A DNA stretch of 64,000 nucleotides, from the NCBI RefSeq assembly GCF_001643375.1, contig NZ_LSHB01000021.1, positions 1-64,000 of the forward strand, in the 5' to 3' direction. The stretch comes from Chryseobacterium sp. FP211-J200. Lineage in GTDB: Bacteria > Bacteroidota > Bacteroidia > Flavobacteriales > Weeksellaceae. The notes below the pieces were generated by a model. That model did not search any database. It had not been told where the DNA came from and was given only the letters and a program-made list of their open reading frames with translations. How positions within the stretch are numbered: position 1 is the stretch's first letter; every line of letters starts with the position of its first letter. This document shows positions 8,400 to 16,699 of this stretch, one piece after another. The position numbers and the translations under genes were made by a program.

Positions 8400-9095
8400 A
8401 TGCATCATCAATTGGAAAAACATTACGTCAACAGAGTCGGTTGGCTTCGTGCAGCTGTTTTAGGTGCGAACGACGGATTGCTATCCACCACCAGTATTGT
8501 GGTTGGTGTGGCAGCGGCATCACCGGAAAGGAATACGATCATTCTTACCGCATTGGCAGGAATGATCGCTGGTGCACTGTCGATGGCTGCAGGAGAATAT
8601 GTTTCTGTAAGTTCCCAGGAAGACACTGAAAAATCTGACCTTCTACGGGAAAAACGGGAACTTGAAGAAATACCAGAAATAGAACTTCTAGAGTTGGCTA
8701 AAATATATGAAAATCGTGGCGTTACCAAAGAGACCGCTTTGCTTGTAGCAACCGAACTTACAGCCCACGATGCTCTTGGCGCACATGCACACGATGAATT
8801 GGGCATCAACGAAATGACGCAGGCAAAACCATTTCTGGCTTCACTGGCTTCCTTCTTTTCTTTTATTGCAGGCGCATTGTTACCGATGATTCTTGCTATT
8901 TTCGCTCCTGATAAAGAAATGATCTATTATCAGTACGGATTTTCTATCATTTTTTTAATGGTCCTAGGTGCTATTTCCGCAAAAATAGGAGGTTCAAAAA
9001 TTGGCATTGCGGTTTTACGCATCTGCTTCTGGGGAACGGTTGCTATGGGAATTACCACTTTAGTGGGTCATTTGTTTGGAGTAAAAGTCTCATAA
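8400..9095 (+). CDS. VIT1/CCC1-family iron/manganese transporter
   Basis: Inner-membrane protein of the VIT1/CCC1 family, which moves Fe2+ or Mn2+ out of the cytosol. The N-terminal signature GWLRAAVLGANDGLLST (residues 14-30) and GALSMAAGEYVSVSSQ (58-73) are intact. The glutamate-rich cytosolic helix region (about 75-125) carries E and H residues that could bind metal, followed by two further hydrophobic hairpins. The length of 231 is normal. It sits 28 bases after DUF3570, so it is probably co-transcribed. This ties the ApbE/DUF4266/DUF3570 unit to metal handling, though only by context. Confidence 0.9.
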   Translation: MHHQLEKHYVNRVGWLRAAVLGANDGLLSTTSIVVGVAAASPERNTIILTALAGMIAGALSMAAGEYVSVSSQEDTEKSDLLREKRELEEIPEIELLELAKIYENRGVTKETALLVATELTAHDALGAHAHDELGINEMTQAKPFLASLASFFSFIAGALLPMILAIFAPDKEMIYYQYGFSIIFLMVLGAISAKIGGSKIGIAVLRICFWGTVAMGITTLVGHLFGVKVS

Positions 9096-9129
9096 ATAGT
9101 ATCAGATTTGAATTTGAAGAATTAATTTT

Positions 9130-9542
9130 GGTGTTTCAGCTAAACCACTGCTGGAACTCATAAGGTGTAGTTTGGTTTTACTCTTGAATGATCTGATAGA
9201 AGACTGTGGGTAATCAAATCCTAGTTAATGTGCAATTTCTGATATTGTAAGATCTTTCATAGACAGTTTTTTCTTTTCGATTTTTCAAAACAATTTTCCA
9301 GTAGCAGTAAATACCAATTCACCTTTCCCAAAATGATAATAATCCTTGCCGTACTTCGCACTTCCGATACTATCCTTGTGAGTGATCTTGTAAAAGTTAA
9401 GAATCAGATAATCAGGCATTGTTTCCTCGGGCATTTTCATATCCTCAAAACGGATAAAACTTAACGGTGGATCCTCTGATTTGGACAAACCGAACATCCT
9501 ATGAAACTCCGACAATGATTTGAATTTGTGAATAGACCTCAA
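9130..9542 (-). pseudogene. AraC-family regulator pseudogene with the middle deleted
   Basis: The first 85 codons from 9542 match the N-terminus of a flavobacterial AraC-type regulator (HKFKSLSEFHRMFGLSKSED, then YHFGKGELVFTATG) and stop at 9285. Just downstream, reading through another frame at about 9270-9135, the second half of an AraC helix-turn-helix is recognisable: LSMKDLTISEIAH, a stop, then LGFDYPQS and FKSKTKLH. Roughly 130-170 residues of the central region are missing, and the HTH remnant carries at least one stop. A normal protein would be about 300 residues. It lies downstream of VIT1 on the opposite strand. Confidence 0.75.
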
Positions 9543-9750
9543 CGAGCAGAAATAACGAAATTGTGTGGTGTATTAACAAAGAAATGGCAACAGGATAATT
9601 GTTTTAGTGTTTTTTTGAGATAATAGAATAATTCCGACGGCCTGGTTCTATAATCTTTGAAATATCAATGTAAGAGGCTGTTTAGATCATATTATATTAG
9701 TACTTTTAAATTTTAAGATTGAATTCTTTTATCATATTAAATACCAAAAA

Positions 9751-10191
9751 ATGAAAAAGGCAACGCAGTACATAGTGGCCCTCGCAATCACTATAATGAC
9801 ACATCAATTAGCGTATGGTCAAAAGATGGTAGCAAAGCAAGAACAACCCTTCTACACGATAGAAAACTGTGTAAACAAGTTTGATATCAACAAGGCCAAA
9901 GAGACAAAATCAGGTTATCAATACTGGTTTGCCGATAAAAATTTCACTCAGGAGAATACGTTGAAGATTAGCATCGTGGCACCTGGAAAATCAACACATC
10001 CACCGCACCGCCATCCAGAAGAAGAATTCTTTTATATCCTTGAGGGAAAGGCGACATTCTATCTCGACGGCAAAACCGTTGAGGCAGGACCCAATACCAG
10101 CTTGTACTGTCCTCCTAATGCTGAACATGGCATCAGTAATACTGGTCCGGATGACCTGAAATATCTGGTCATTAAGAAGGATCTGCGTTAG
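9751..10191 (+). CDS. Exported cupin-domain protein
   Basis: A 146-residue single-domain cupin. A signal peptide (1-23, ending AYGQ) precedes the two cupin motifs: HPPHRHPEEEFFYILEGKA (about 88-106, with the metal-ligand pattern H-x-H-x3-E) and the second motif PNAEHGISNTG (about 124-134) supplying the last His. The metal site therefore appears complete. The substrate cannot be told; secreted cupins include dioxygenases, isomerases and non-catalytic binders. It stands alone, with about 200 bases upstream lacking an exact TAnnTTTG box. Confidence 0.85.
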   Translation: MKKATQYIVALAITIMTHQLAYGQKMVAKQEQPFYTIENCVNKFDINKAKETKSGYQYWFADKNFTQENTLKISIVAPGKSTHPPHRHPEEEFFYILEGKATFYLDGKTVEAGPNTSLYCPPNAEHGISNTGPDDLKYLVIKKDLR

Positions 10192-10288
10192 ATTTGATGA
10201 TAAAAAGCGAACAGATTTTGCAAGCAGAACCAAAAAAAAAAGTTAACGTTAAATTGACCGTCAGTTATTTTGACAATGTACCACAAAA

Positions 10289-11044
10289 ATGAATATTGAA
10301 ACTACCTATTTCGAGATCGACCGACTTAAAATTGAATGGGGAAAAACTCTCAATGAGGTTCGTCCAATGCTTGAGAATATTGAGCAATTCGAATCTTATG
10401 GCGGCTGGCCCAACATCAGGTACAGATGCTCAAGCATATTTGGTCTAGAGTCAACAGAATGCGAAATCCGAGCGCCATTTGAGGACAGACCCGTTTTGCA
10501 GGTCCATTATGAACTTGCACCAATAAAGACAGGCTTTTTTGAAAAACGACATTCACCTTTTTTGGAACAATTGGAAAAGGCCTTAGGCAAACCTGCTAAA
10601 ACTGAAGACCTCTATGATCAGCCCTATTTAAAAAAGGAATATCTTTCAGGCACGGTCGTCTACAGTGCCAAATGGCTCTTAGGTGACATCAGGATCAGCT
10701 TTTCGGTGTATGGAGGAATACGCTACCACGAAAGAGGGCTTTCGGCTGCGGCAATTTTCATTGACTGGATTGACGAAGTGAAAATATCCCGACCATTCAG
10801 AGAAAGCGCAAAGGTCTTTGAAAATAGATTGACAGAGCTGATCGTTGATGATATTAAAATCAAGAAGTTTAAACTCCAAAGTACACAGAGACCTTTCCGA
10901 GTTGTAGATTACGACATACGCAATCATTGCAATGAAGAAAAGGATAGTGATGTGAGAGCTTGCCAAATGTCTCTCTACAGGAGAGCATTGTATCAGACGC
11001 CACCGCTGGTAAGTTCAGAATTAGGAGTTGACGAAATCGGATAA
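10289..11044 (+). CDS. Hypothetical protein (251 residues)
   Basis: I do not recognise this protein. It is acidic to neutral, has no signal peptide or membrane segment, and is probably cytosolic. The sequence is well-formed coding DNA with aromatic-rich beta-like stretches (FESYGGWPNIRYRCSS, RISFSVYGGIRYHERG) and a charged C-terminus. A 78-residue unknown protein follows after 15 bases and probably belongs to the same transcript. The pairing of a medium and a small soluble unknown is sometimes seen in polymorphic-toxin immunity loci, but nothing here shows a toxin. Confidence 0.7.
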   Translation: MNIETTYFEIDRLKIEWGKTLNEVRPMLENIEQFESYGGWPNIRYRCSSIFGLESTECEIRAPFEDRPVLQVHYELAPIKTGFFEKRHSPFLEQLEKALGKPAKTEDLYDQPYLKKEYLSGTVVYSAKWLLGDIRISFSVYGGIRYHERGLSAAAIFIDWIDEVKISRPFRESAKVFENRLTELIVDDIKIKKFKLQSTQRPFRVVDYDIRNHCNEEKDSDVRACQMSLYRRALYQTPPLVSSELGVDEIG

Positions 11045-11059
11045 TACAAAGTCGCTAAC

Positions 11060-11296
11060 TTGGACAAAATATTTGTCTCAAACAAATGGGACACCATATT
11101 TTTAGAAATTGATCAAAAAAATGAGATCACTTTTTGGGATATTTTACCTGCCAGGGGTTCTGGTAGAAAAGAATTAGATCTGAAAGAATTGAAAATTGAA
11201 GATGCTAAAAGTAGTTTAACCCTACTCGGCCTACTTGCACAGATCGAAGAAGATACTGGACAGGAAGTTGAAAGAATAGAAGCCTACGACGACTAA
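11060..11296 (+). CDS. Hypothetical small acidic protein, probable TTG start
   Basis: A 78-residue soluble protein (KWDTIFLEIDQKNEITFWD, acidic C-terminus EVERIEAYDD) that I do not recognise. The only in-frame initiator after the upstream stop is TTG at 11060, since no ATG or GTG lies near the N-terminus. It starts 15 bases after the preceding hypothetical gene, which suggests translational coupling. Charge and size would suit a small binding or immunity-type protein, but that is speculation. Confidence 0.6.
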   Translation: MDKIFVSNKWDTIFLEIDQKNEITFWDILPARGSGRKELDLKELKIEDAKSSLTLLGLLAQIEEDTGQEVERIEAYDD

Positions 11297-11360
11297 AAAT
11301 ACCACCCAGCATCGAAATGCCCGAAACAATATTAGCAATCAAAAAAAAACTTTAAGAATT

Positions 11361-11906
11361 ATGAAAGTTTTAATATCTTTTTTATTTTTTCTCTCAAATA
11401 TTCTTTTTTCTCAAATTAGATTGACCTACGAAAAAGATATAGAAGTTTACTTTTTAGGCAATGAGATCTCTCGATCGCAATTATTAAGTGGGAATACCGA
11501 CTATAATTTCAAAGTGAAAAATAATACTCCAGAGTATTTGATAATTTCCAGATACGGCTTCAAAAAACAAAATTATATTATAAGTGAAAAAGAGGTCGTT
11601 TCTCCCGACAGTATTTTTCTAGCAGGATATCCAGCAGAATTGGAAAATGAAGAATGTCGCGAAAACATATTTATACTCAAACCGCATTCAGAAATGGAGA
11701 TCAAAGGTCTGGATATGTTTGAAATTCTTGCGAATTATAAATTAGAAAAAAGTAAAAAATATATGCTTGTTACAAGCTCTCATTTCAAACCAAGTTATGC
11801 AAAATTGGAATTATTCGGTTGTGCGGATCATATCAAAAAATTAGAAAGCAAAAAATATAGATTTGCAAACTTTTTGATCTTTGCTGAAATCCCTTTGGTC
11901 AATTGA
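11361..11906 (+). CDS. Hypothetical exported protein (181 residues)
   Basis: Begins with a clear signal peptide (MKVLISFLFFLSNILFSQ), so it is periplasmic or secreted. The mature part is beta-rich (TDYNFKVKNNTPEYLIISR) and has two cysteines (in NEECRENIF and FGCADH) that could form a disulfide. No known domain was recognised. It precedes another exported unknown by 37 bases, so the two may be expressed together. Confidence 0.65.
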   Translation: MKVLISFLFFLSNILFSQIRLTYEKDIEVYFLGNEISRSQLLSGNTDYNFKVKNNTPEYLIISRYGFKKQNYIISEKEVVSPDSIFLAGYPAELENEECRENIFILKPHSEMEIKGLDMFEILANYKLEKSKKYMLVTSSHFKPSYAKLELFGCADHIKKLESKKYRFANFLIFAEIPLVN

Positions 11907-11943
11907 TGATCTAAAATATCACTCATCATATAAAACCTATCTT

Positions 11944-12588
11944 ATGAAGATCTTAACCGCAATTTTACTATCCATTTTAAGTTTTGCCAAAGTATCAGCC
12001 ACTGCGCAATATCCGGATAAGATATCTTATAACGGCAAAGAATATTCTTTGCTCACAAATCCGCTTGAAAAATATTTTGAAAAAAATGAAGAAAAACGTC
12101 CAAAAGGAGGTATGATTTCAACTGCTTTGTGGCGGGGTTACATTGCGAGCTTTGAGATCATAGAAAATCAACTTTTTGTAAAAGATATAAAAATTAAAAT
12201 TTGGAATGAGAACTCCGATAATGCCCAATGGAAAAGTGTGATACATGAAGTTTTCCCTGAAGCAAAACAACGCAAAATCGATTGGTTCAATGGCATACTG
12301 ACATTACCGTATGGAGAAATGGTCAATTATGTCCACATGGGATATGGTTCAACTTATGAAAATTACATTTTGATCGAAGTTGAAAAAGGTAAATCTACCA
12401 GAACCAAAGACCTCAACTTTAAAGACTATGAAAACCTTAAAGAAAAACAATTTGAAGCTTACAAAAAGACCAAAGAATATCTACAACATAAAAAAGAACT
12501 AGAGAAAGACGGAGGGAAACAAAAAGACATTGATGCCTTTTTGAGAAGTTTTGTTACCGAATACACTGAAAAATTGCTTGTTGAGTAA
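11944..12588 (+). CDS. Hypothetical exported protein (214 residues)
   Basis: The start is the Met of MKILTAILLSILSFAKVSA (11944), which gives a good signal peptide; the longer frame from 11881 overlaps the previous gene. The mature protein begins TAQYPDKISYNGKEYSLLTN, a pattern I associate with unclassified exported proteins of Bacteroidetes. Its C-terminal third is a charged helix (YKKTKEYLQHKKELEKD). No catalytic motif is visible. It shares strand and exported nature with the gene before it. Confidence 0.65.
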   Translation: MKILTAILLSILSFAKVSATAQYPDKISYNGKEYSLLTNPLEKYFEKNEEKRPKGGMISTALWRGYIASFEIIENQLFVKDIKIKIWNENSDNAQWKSVIHEVFPEAKQRKIDWFNGILTLPYGEMVNYVHMGYGSTYENYILIEVEKGKSTRTKDLNFKDYENLKEKQFEAYKKTKEYLQHKKELEKDGGKQKDIDAFLRSFVTEYTEKLLVE

Positions 12589-12627
12589 AACATCGGATTT
12601 GCAATGCGGATGAAAATTTTTCTGAAT

Positions 12628-13143
12628 TTATAGATATAGGTTTGTATTTTCTTTTTTTGACTTTTTATACAGCATTTTATAGTTCTTATTTTTATTCAAA
12701 ACATTCATAATACAGTTATACAACGACATGATGTTTCTATCCTTTTCATCTGTAACGTCATGGATATCGATGTTCTTTCGTAAATAAAGAAATGACTGGC
12801 TGATGCTATCTTTGTTAACTATAATGATATCATTGGAGGTCAATAGATCGGTCTTATGATCTGATACGTAATATCAGCCCATAATGGCATTGATGGAGCC
12901 TGCCATAAAGAGACGTCCAATAGTTTTTTTGTCAGCATGTCCAAGTAAAACAGAACCAATCACCTCATCGTTATCATTCTTTATCTTTCCAGATTTTAGA
13001 TCCACAATAAATTCCCCATTGTTGATAAAAAGGCTATATCGGTCATCAAGATCTTGATGACCAATTGCTTGTATCTTATGGACAGTACTTTGTTTCTGAC
13101 AGCCTACCATGATAAAGCTCCTTCGTAAAAGCTTAATTACCAT
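12628..13143 (-). pseudogene. Hypothetical gene interrupted by one in-frame TGA
   Basis: Two open stretches (13143-12874 and 12843-12628) lie in the same frame and are separated only by TGA at 12874-12876 and ten sense codons (YYVSDHKTDL). Read through the stop, the product would be about 171 residues. The first part (LDDRYSLFINNGEFIVDLKSG) and the second (DIIIVNKDSISQSFLYLRKN) look coding. The N-terminus (LLRRSFIMVGC) could be a degenerate lipoprotein signal. The family is not recognised. It could be a young nonsense mutation or a base error. Confidence 0.5.
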
Positions 13144-13350
13144 CGTTCAATTAATAACTCAAGAAAGCAACAACATCAAGAAATGCTCTCCAAATCATAA
13201 GTTTAGGATAGCTCATGTCAATCATTTGAAATAATAAGAGAATTGTCCACTGTTTCCAAATATCGTGGTGGGATCAATTGATGACGATTTTCTACATTAT
13301 CGATTATTTGAATGACTTACATAATATAATTATATACATAATTTTAAATA

Positions 13351-13375
13351 TTAGTAATTTTAATTACTAAATTTG
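13351..13375 (+). promoter_or_regulatory. Promoter and putative TetR operator
   Basis: TTAGTAAT and ATTACTAA form an 8-bp inverted repeat with a 4-base spacer (13351-13370). It overlaps the -7 box TAAATTTG (13368-13375, matching TAnnTTTG), which lies 20 bases before the TetR start codon. A dyad on the promoter of a TetR gene is the classical autoregulation arrangement; the assignment is inferred. Confidence 0.55.
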
Positions 13376-13395
13376 ATGACAGATAAAATATAAAA

Positions 13396-14055
13396 ATGGA
13401 ACACGAACATTCAATTACAAAAGATAAAATATATGACCTGTATGAGGATCACATTTTGAACCATGGTGAAAGACCTAAAAATATGTATCGTTTTGCAAAA
13501 GACAATCATTTTGAGGAGAAAGAGATCTATGAGCATTTTGCCAGTTTCGAACAGATAGAAAGATTGATATTGGAAAGCCTTTTCAGCAAGTCTGTAGATC
13601 TGGCCACAGAGGTAAACAATACCAATGAGCTTACATCAAAAGAAAAACTCCTGAACGTATATTTCATCTTTTTTGAAAACATGACCATGAATCGTTCTCT
13701 GGTCTTGATGATCTTGGGAGCTGATAGATTGCATTCCGCAAAAATTTTGACCCAGTTAAAATTATCACATCGTTCATTCGTCAAAACATTAGATCTTAAT
13801 GACTGGGAAATTATCAAAAAAACCAAGGACGGTGTGAAGGACTTTCATGAAAAGGCCAGAGAAGAAGCTTTGTGGTTTCACCTTATCTCGGCCATCGAGT
13901 TTTGGAAGAAAGACACATCACCAGCATTTGAAAAGACGGATATTTTTATTGAAAAGACCATTGATACAGGATTTGAACTCATGGACAACGAACCATTGCG
14001 GAAAGTATTGGATCTTGGAAAATTTTTATTCAAAGAAACTTTCAAAAAAAACTAG
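13396..14055 (+). CDS. TetR-like transcriptional regulator
   Basis: A 219-residue protein whose N-terminal 60 residues follow the TetR HTH layout (KIYDLYEDHILNHGERPKNMYRFAKDNHFEEKEIYEHFASFEQIE written as helices), though the recognition helix is more acidic than usual. The rest is the all-helical ligand-binding part. This type is regularly encoded directly before an AarF/ABC1 kinase in flavobacteria, and here the kinase starts 3 bases after the stop. The dyad overlapping its promoter suggests autorepression. The ligand is unknown. Confidence 0.75.
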   Translation: MEHEHSITKDKIYDLYEDHILNHGERPKNMYRFAKDNHFEEKEIYEHFASFEQIERLILESLFSKSVDLATEVNNTNELTSKEKLLNVYFIFFENMTMNRSLVLMILGADRLHSAKILTQLKLSHRSFVKTLDLNDWEIIKKTKDGVKDFHEKAREEALWFHLISAIEFWKKDTSPAFEKTDIFIEKTIDTGFELMDNEPLRKVLDLGKFLFKETFKKN

Positions 14056-14058
14056 CAG

Positions 14059-15381
14059 ATGAAAACACTCAATAAAATACCTACCGGAAAACTCGAGCGG
14101 ACCAGCAGTCTGCTGAAAGCCGGAGCAAAGGTCGGTGTCAACTATATCAAATATTATGGGAACAAGATCACAAAAGATAAAAATGAGGATGATGCGCTGA
14201 AGACCTTGAACGAAGATAATGCCACCGATATCTATGATTCCCTGAAAGAACTCAAAGGTTCCGCCTTGAAGGTGGCGCAGATGTTGAGCATGGAGAAGAA
14301 CATCCTTCCACAGGCGTATGTAGATAAATTTTCCCTGTCCCAATTCTCTGTCCCACCACTTTCCGGCGCTTTGGTGAACAAGACCTTCAGAAAATACTTT
14401 GGAAAAGGCCCCGAAGAGATCTTTGATGAGTTCACCACAGAGTCTGTGAATGCTGCAAGTATCGGACAAGTGCACAGAGCTAAGAAAGATGGCCAGAACT
14501 TCGCAGTGAAGATCCAATATCCCGGCGTGAGGGAAAGCATTTCCAGCGACCTGAAGATGGTAAAACCTATCGCGATGAAAATGTTCAACATCAAGAAGGA
14601 AGGTTCGGAATCCTACTTTCAGGAAGTTGAGAATAAGTTGTTCGAGGAAACAGATTATGATCTCGAACTCAAGAGAAGCCAGGAGATCTCAGAAAATTGT
14701 GCACACCTCCCGAACCTTCAATTCCCAAAATATTATCCAGAGTTCTCATGTGAAAGGATCATCACGATGGATTGGATGAGCGGAAAACACTTCTCCGAAT
14801 TTACAAAACAGAACCATTCACAGGAAGATCTCAACAAAATAGGTCAGACATTGTGGGATTTTTACATGTACCAGATGCACGTATTGAAAAAGGTCCACGC
14901 CGATCCGCATCCTGGAAATTTCCTGATTTCTGATGAGAAAAAACTACTTGTGATCGATTTTGGCTGCATCAAGGAAATACCCAATGATTTCTACAAGCCA
15001 TATTTTGAGTTGGCTAAAAGAGAAAACCTGAACAACCCTGAGATTTTTAACGAAAAACTTTATCAGCTCGAAATCTTACGTCAAGACGATTCTGAGAGGG
15101 AAAAAGAATTCTTTACCAAGCTGTTTTATGAACTATTGGAACTCTTCACGAGGCCTTTCAATGCAATATCCTTTGATTTTTCCGATGAAACATTCTTTCA
15201 GGAAATTGCAGACCTTGGTCAGCGTTATGCAAAACTTAGCGACATAAAGGGAATGAATACAAACAGAGGATCAAAGCATTTCATCTACCTGAACAGGACC
15301 TTTTTTGGACTTTACAATATGATGCACGACCTGAAGGCAGAAAACGTCCTGGTCGACCGCTATAAAGAATTCATCCGATAA
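14059..15381 (+). CDS. AarF/ABC1/UbiB-family atypical kinase
   Basis: A 440-residue member of the UbiB/ABC1 family of atypical kinases or ATPases linked to isoprenoid-lipid (quinone) metabolism. Visible motifs are the N-terminal KxGQ-like segment, here [12 protein letters not shown] (about 73-84); [13 protein letters not shown] (about 132-144), equivalent to the Ala-rich nucleotide loop; [10 protein letters not shown] with the conserved Lys; the catalytic loop [10 protein letters not shown]; and the metal-binding VIDFGCIKE. No membrane helix is obvious. It sits between a TetR gene and a DUF2256 gene whose ATG overlaps its stop by one base. Confidence 0.9.
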   Translation: MKTLNKIPTGKLERTSSLLKAGAKVGVNYIKYYGNKITKDKNEDDALKTLNEDNATDIYDSLKELKGSALKVAQMLSMEKNILPQAYVDKFSLSQFSVPPLSGALVNKTFRKYFGKGPEEIFDEFTTESVNAASIGQVHRAKKDGQNFAVKIQYPGVRESISSDLKMVKPIAMKMFNIKKEGSESYFQEVENKLFEETDYDLELKRSQEISENCAHLPNLQFPKYYPEFSCERIITMDWMSGKHFSEFTKQNHSQEDLNKIGQTLWDFYMYQMHVLKKVHADPHPGNFLISDEKKLLVIDFGCIKEIPNDFYKPYFELAKRENLNNPEIFNEKLYQLEILRQDDSEREKEFFTKLFYELLELFTRPFNAISFDFSDETFFQEIADLGQRYAKLSDIKGMNTNRGSKHFIYLNRTFFGLYNMMHDLKAENVLVDRYKEFIR

Positions 15382-15524
15382 TGCCTGCGGAACTACCATC
15401 AAAAACCTGCGAGGTCTGCGGTCTACCGTTCAACTGGCGAAAGAAGTGGCAGAAGAACTGGGACGAGGTAAAATATTGCAGCGAAAGATGCCGAAGAAAT
15501 AAAAATGTTAGAACTTCAAATTAA
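15381..15524 (+). CDS. DUF2256 small zinc-ribbon-like protein
   Basis: A 47-residue gene with ATG overlapping the previous TAA by one base. It contains [17 protein letters not shown] and [16 protein letters not shown], so four cysteines in two C-x2-3-C pairs, the hallmark of DUF2256. Such proteins usually neighbour a photolyase/cryptochrome, a TIGR03643 protein and an SDR. Here the TIGR03643 and SDR genes follow, but no photolyase is in the window. The molecular role is unknown; a small metal-binding partner is likely. Confidence 0.85.
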   Translation: MPAELPSKTCEVCGLPFNWRKKWQKNWDEVKYCSERCRRNKNVRTSN

Positions 15525-15613
15525 GATCTGAAGAACAGGGTCATCATAGAGACCAACCACGACAAAAATAATATGTCAGCATCAGCTTTTCAATGATAAT
15601 TATCCTAGACCAA

Positions 15614-15638
15614 CTGCCCGATAGTAGAGATCGGGCAG
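15614..15638 (+). terminator. Strong hairpin in the gap after DUF2256
   Basis: CTGCCCGAT and ATCGGGCAG form a 9-bp GC-rich stem with a 7-base loop. No T run follows, so it is a weak terminator candidate; it may instead be an mRNA-processing or attenuation structure. It lies in a 153-base gap inside an otherwise tightly packed gene set. Confidence 0.4.
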
Positions 15639-15677
15639 CTTGCAGACATCAAAACAAACTATTAATGACCTTATATA

Positions 15678-15959
15678 ATGAAGAAAGAATTTAATTTGGA
15701 ACAAAAGGACCGGATCATTGAAATGGCCTGGGAAGACAGGACACCTTTCGAAGCGATAAAATTCCAATTTAGCATCAATGAATCTGAGGTCATTGAATTG
15801 ATGAGAACCGAGCTGAAACAGTCAAGTTTCAAGCTTTGGCGAAAAAGGGTAAACTCGGGAGTGAGCCGGAAACATCTGATGAAGAGAAATCCTGAAATAG
15901 CAAGATTTAAATGCAGCAGACAGAGAACGATCAGTCATAACAAAATTTCTAAACGATGA
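15678..15959 (+). CDS. TIGR03643-family protein
   Basis: A 93-residue basic protein fitting TIGR03643: QKDRIIEMAWEDRTPFEAI, then a small helix-turn-helix-like stretch (FSINESEVIELMRTELK) and SSFKLWRKRVNSGVSRKH. The family has no proven function; the layout suggests nucleic-acid binding. The stop codon overlaps the start of the SDR gene (ATGA), so they are translationally coupled. The basic C-terminus (SRQRTISHNKISKR) supports binding to an acidic partner. Confidence 0.82.
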   Translation: MKKEFNLEQKDRIIEMAWEDRTPFEAIKFQFSINESEVIELMRTELKQSSFKLWRKRVNSGVSRKHLMKRNPEIARFKCSRQRTISHNKISKR

Positions 15960-16654
15960 AAAATATAGTGATCATAGGGTGCGGACAAGGAATAGGTTTT
16001 GCTGCGGCAAAGCTTCTTTACAAGCAGAATCAAGTTTTCGGAATTTCGAGAACAGAAAATATCGAAGTTAAAAATTTGAATATTGAATTCTACAAGTTGG
16101 ATATTCTTACAGGGAATCTGGATGACATGCCTTTTCCCGATGTGGTCGACGGATTGGTCTATGCGCCGGGAAGTATCAACTTAAAACCTTTCAACAGACT
16201 TTCGGAAGACGATTTTAAAAGTGATTTTGATATCAATGTATTAGGCGCAGTAAAAACCATTCAAAAGCTTTTACCAAATTTGAAGAGAGCGGAAAGTGCT
16301 TCCATAGTATTGTTCTCTTCGGTTGCCGCAAAATTGGGAATGCCTTTCCACACCTCCATTTCTGCAAGTAAAAGCGCCGTTGAAGGTTTGACGAAAAGTC
16401 TGGCTGCAGAATTGTCATCTCAAAAGATCAGGGTCAATGCCATTGCACCGTCTTTGACCGATACAAATCTGGCCTCGCAACTTCTATCGACTCCCGAAAA
16501 ACGCGAAGCTTCACGCAAAAGACATCCGCTGCAAAGGGTCGGAAATGCCGAAGAGGTGGCAAAGATGGTCGAGTTTCTACTGTCAGAGAATTCTTCTTGG
16601 GTCACAGGACAGATCATAGGGATCGACGGTGGTCTGGGAAACTTGAGGCTGTGA
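15956..16654 (+). CDS. Short-chain dehydrogenase/reductase-like protein lacking the catalytic Tyr
   Basis: A 232-residue Rossmann protein. The cofactor motif is IIGCGQGIGFAAAK (5-18), the structural Asn-Ala-Gly equivalent is VYAPGSI, and the active-site Ser is in VLFSSVAA. At the YxxxK site the sequence is SISASKSAVEGL: the catalytic Lys is kept but Ile replaces the Tyr. The protein therefore may bind NAD(P) without standard SDR catalysis, or use another residue. Other SDR-like proteins beside TIGR03643/DUF2256 genes may share this. It is coupled to TIGR03643 by a 4-base overlap. Confidence 0.82.
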   Translation: MKNIVIIGCGQGIGFAAAKLLYKQNQVFGISRTENIEVKNLNIEFYKLDILTGNLDDMPFPDVVDGLVYAPGSINLKPFNRLSEDDFKSDFDINVLGAVKTIQKLLPNLKRAESASIVLFSSVAAKLGMPFHTSISASKSAVEGLTKSLAAELSSQKIRVNAIAPSLTDTNLASQLLSTPEKREASRKRHPLQRVGNAEEVAKMVEFLLSENSSWVTGQIIGIDGGLGNLRL

Positions 16655-16699
16655 TCGAAAAAGAAATTAAAACCAATATCTTTGTCAAAATTCAAGACC

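Noticed and set aside
9543-9750. ATAATCTTTG before the cupin gene as a -7 box
   Set aside because: The bases before TCTTTG are AA, not TA, so it does not fit TAnnTTTG.
15614-15638. The GC-rich hairpin as a rho-independent terminator
   Set aside because: No T run follows on either strand, so I list it only as a hairpin of uncertain role.
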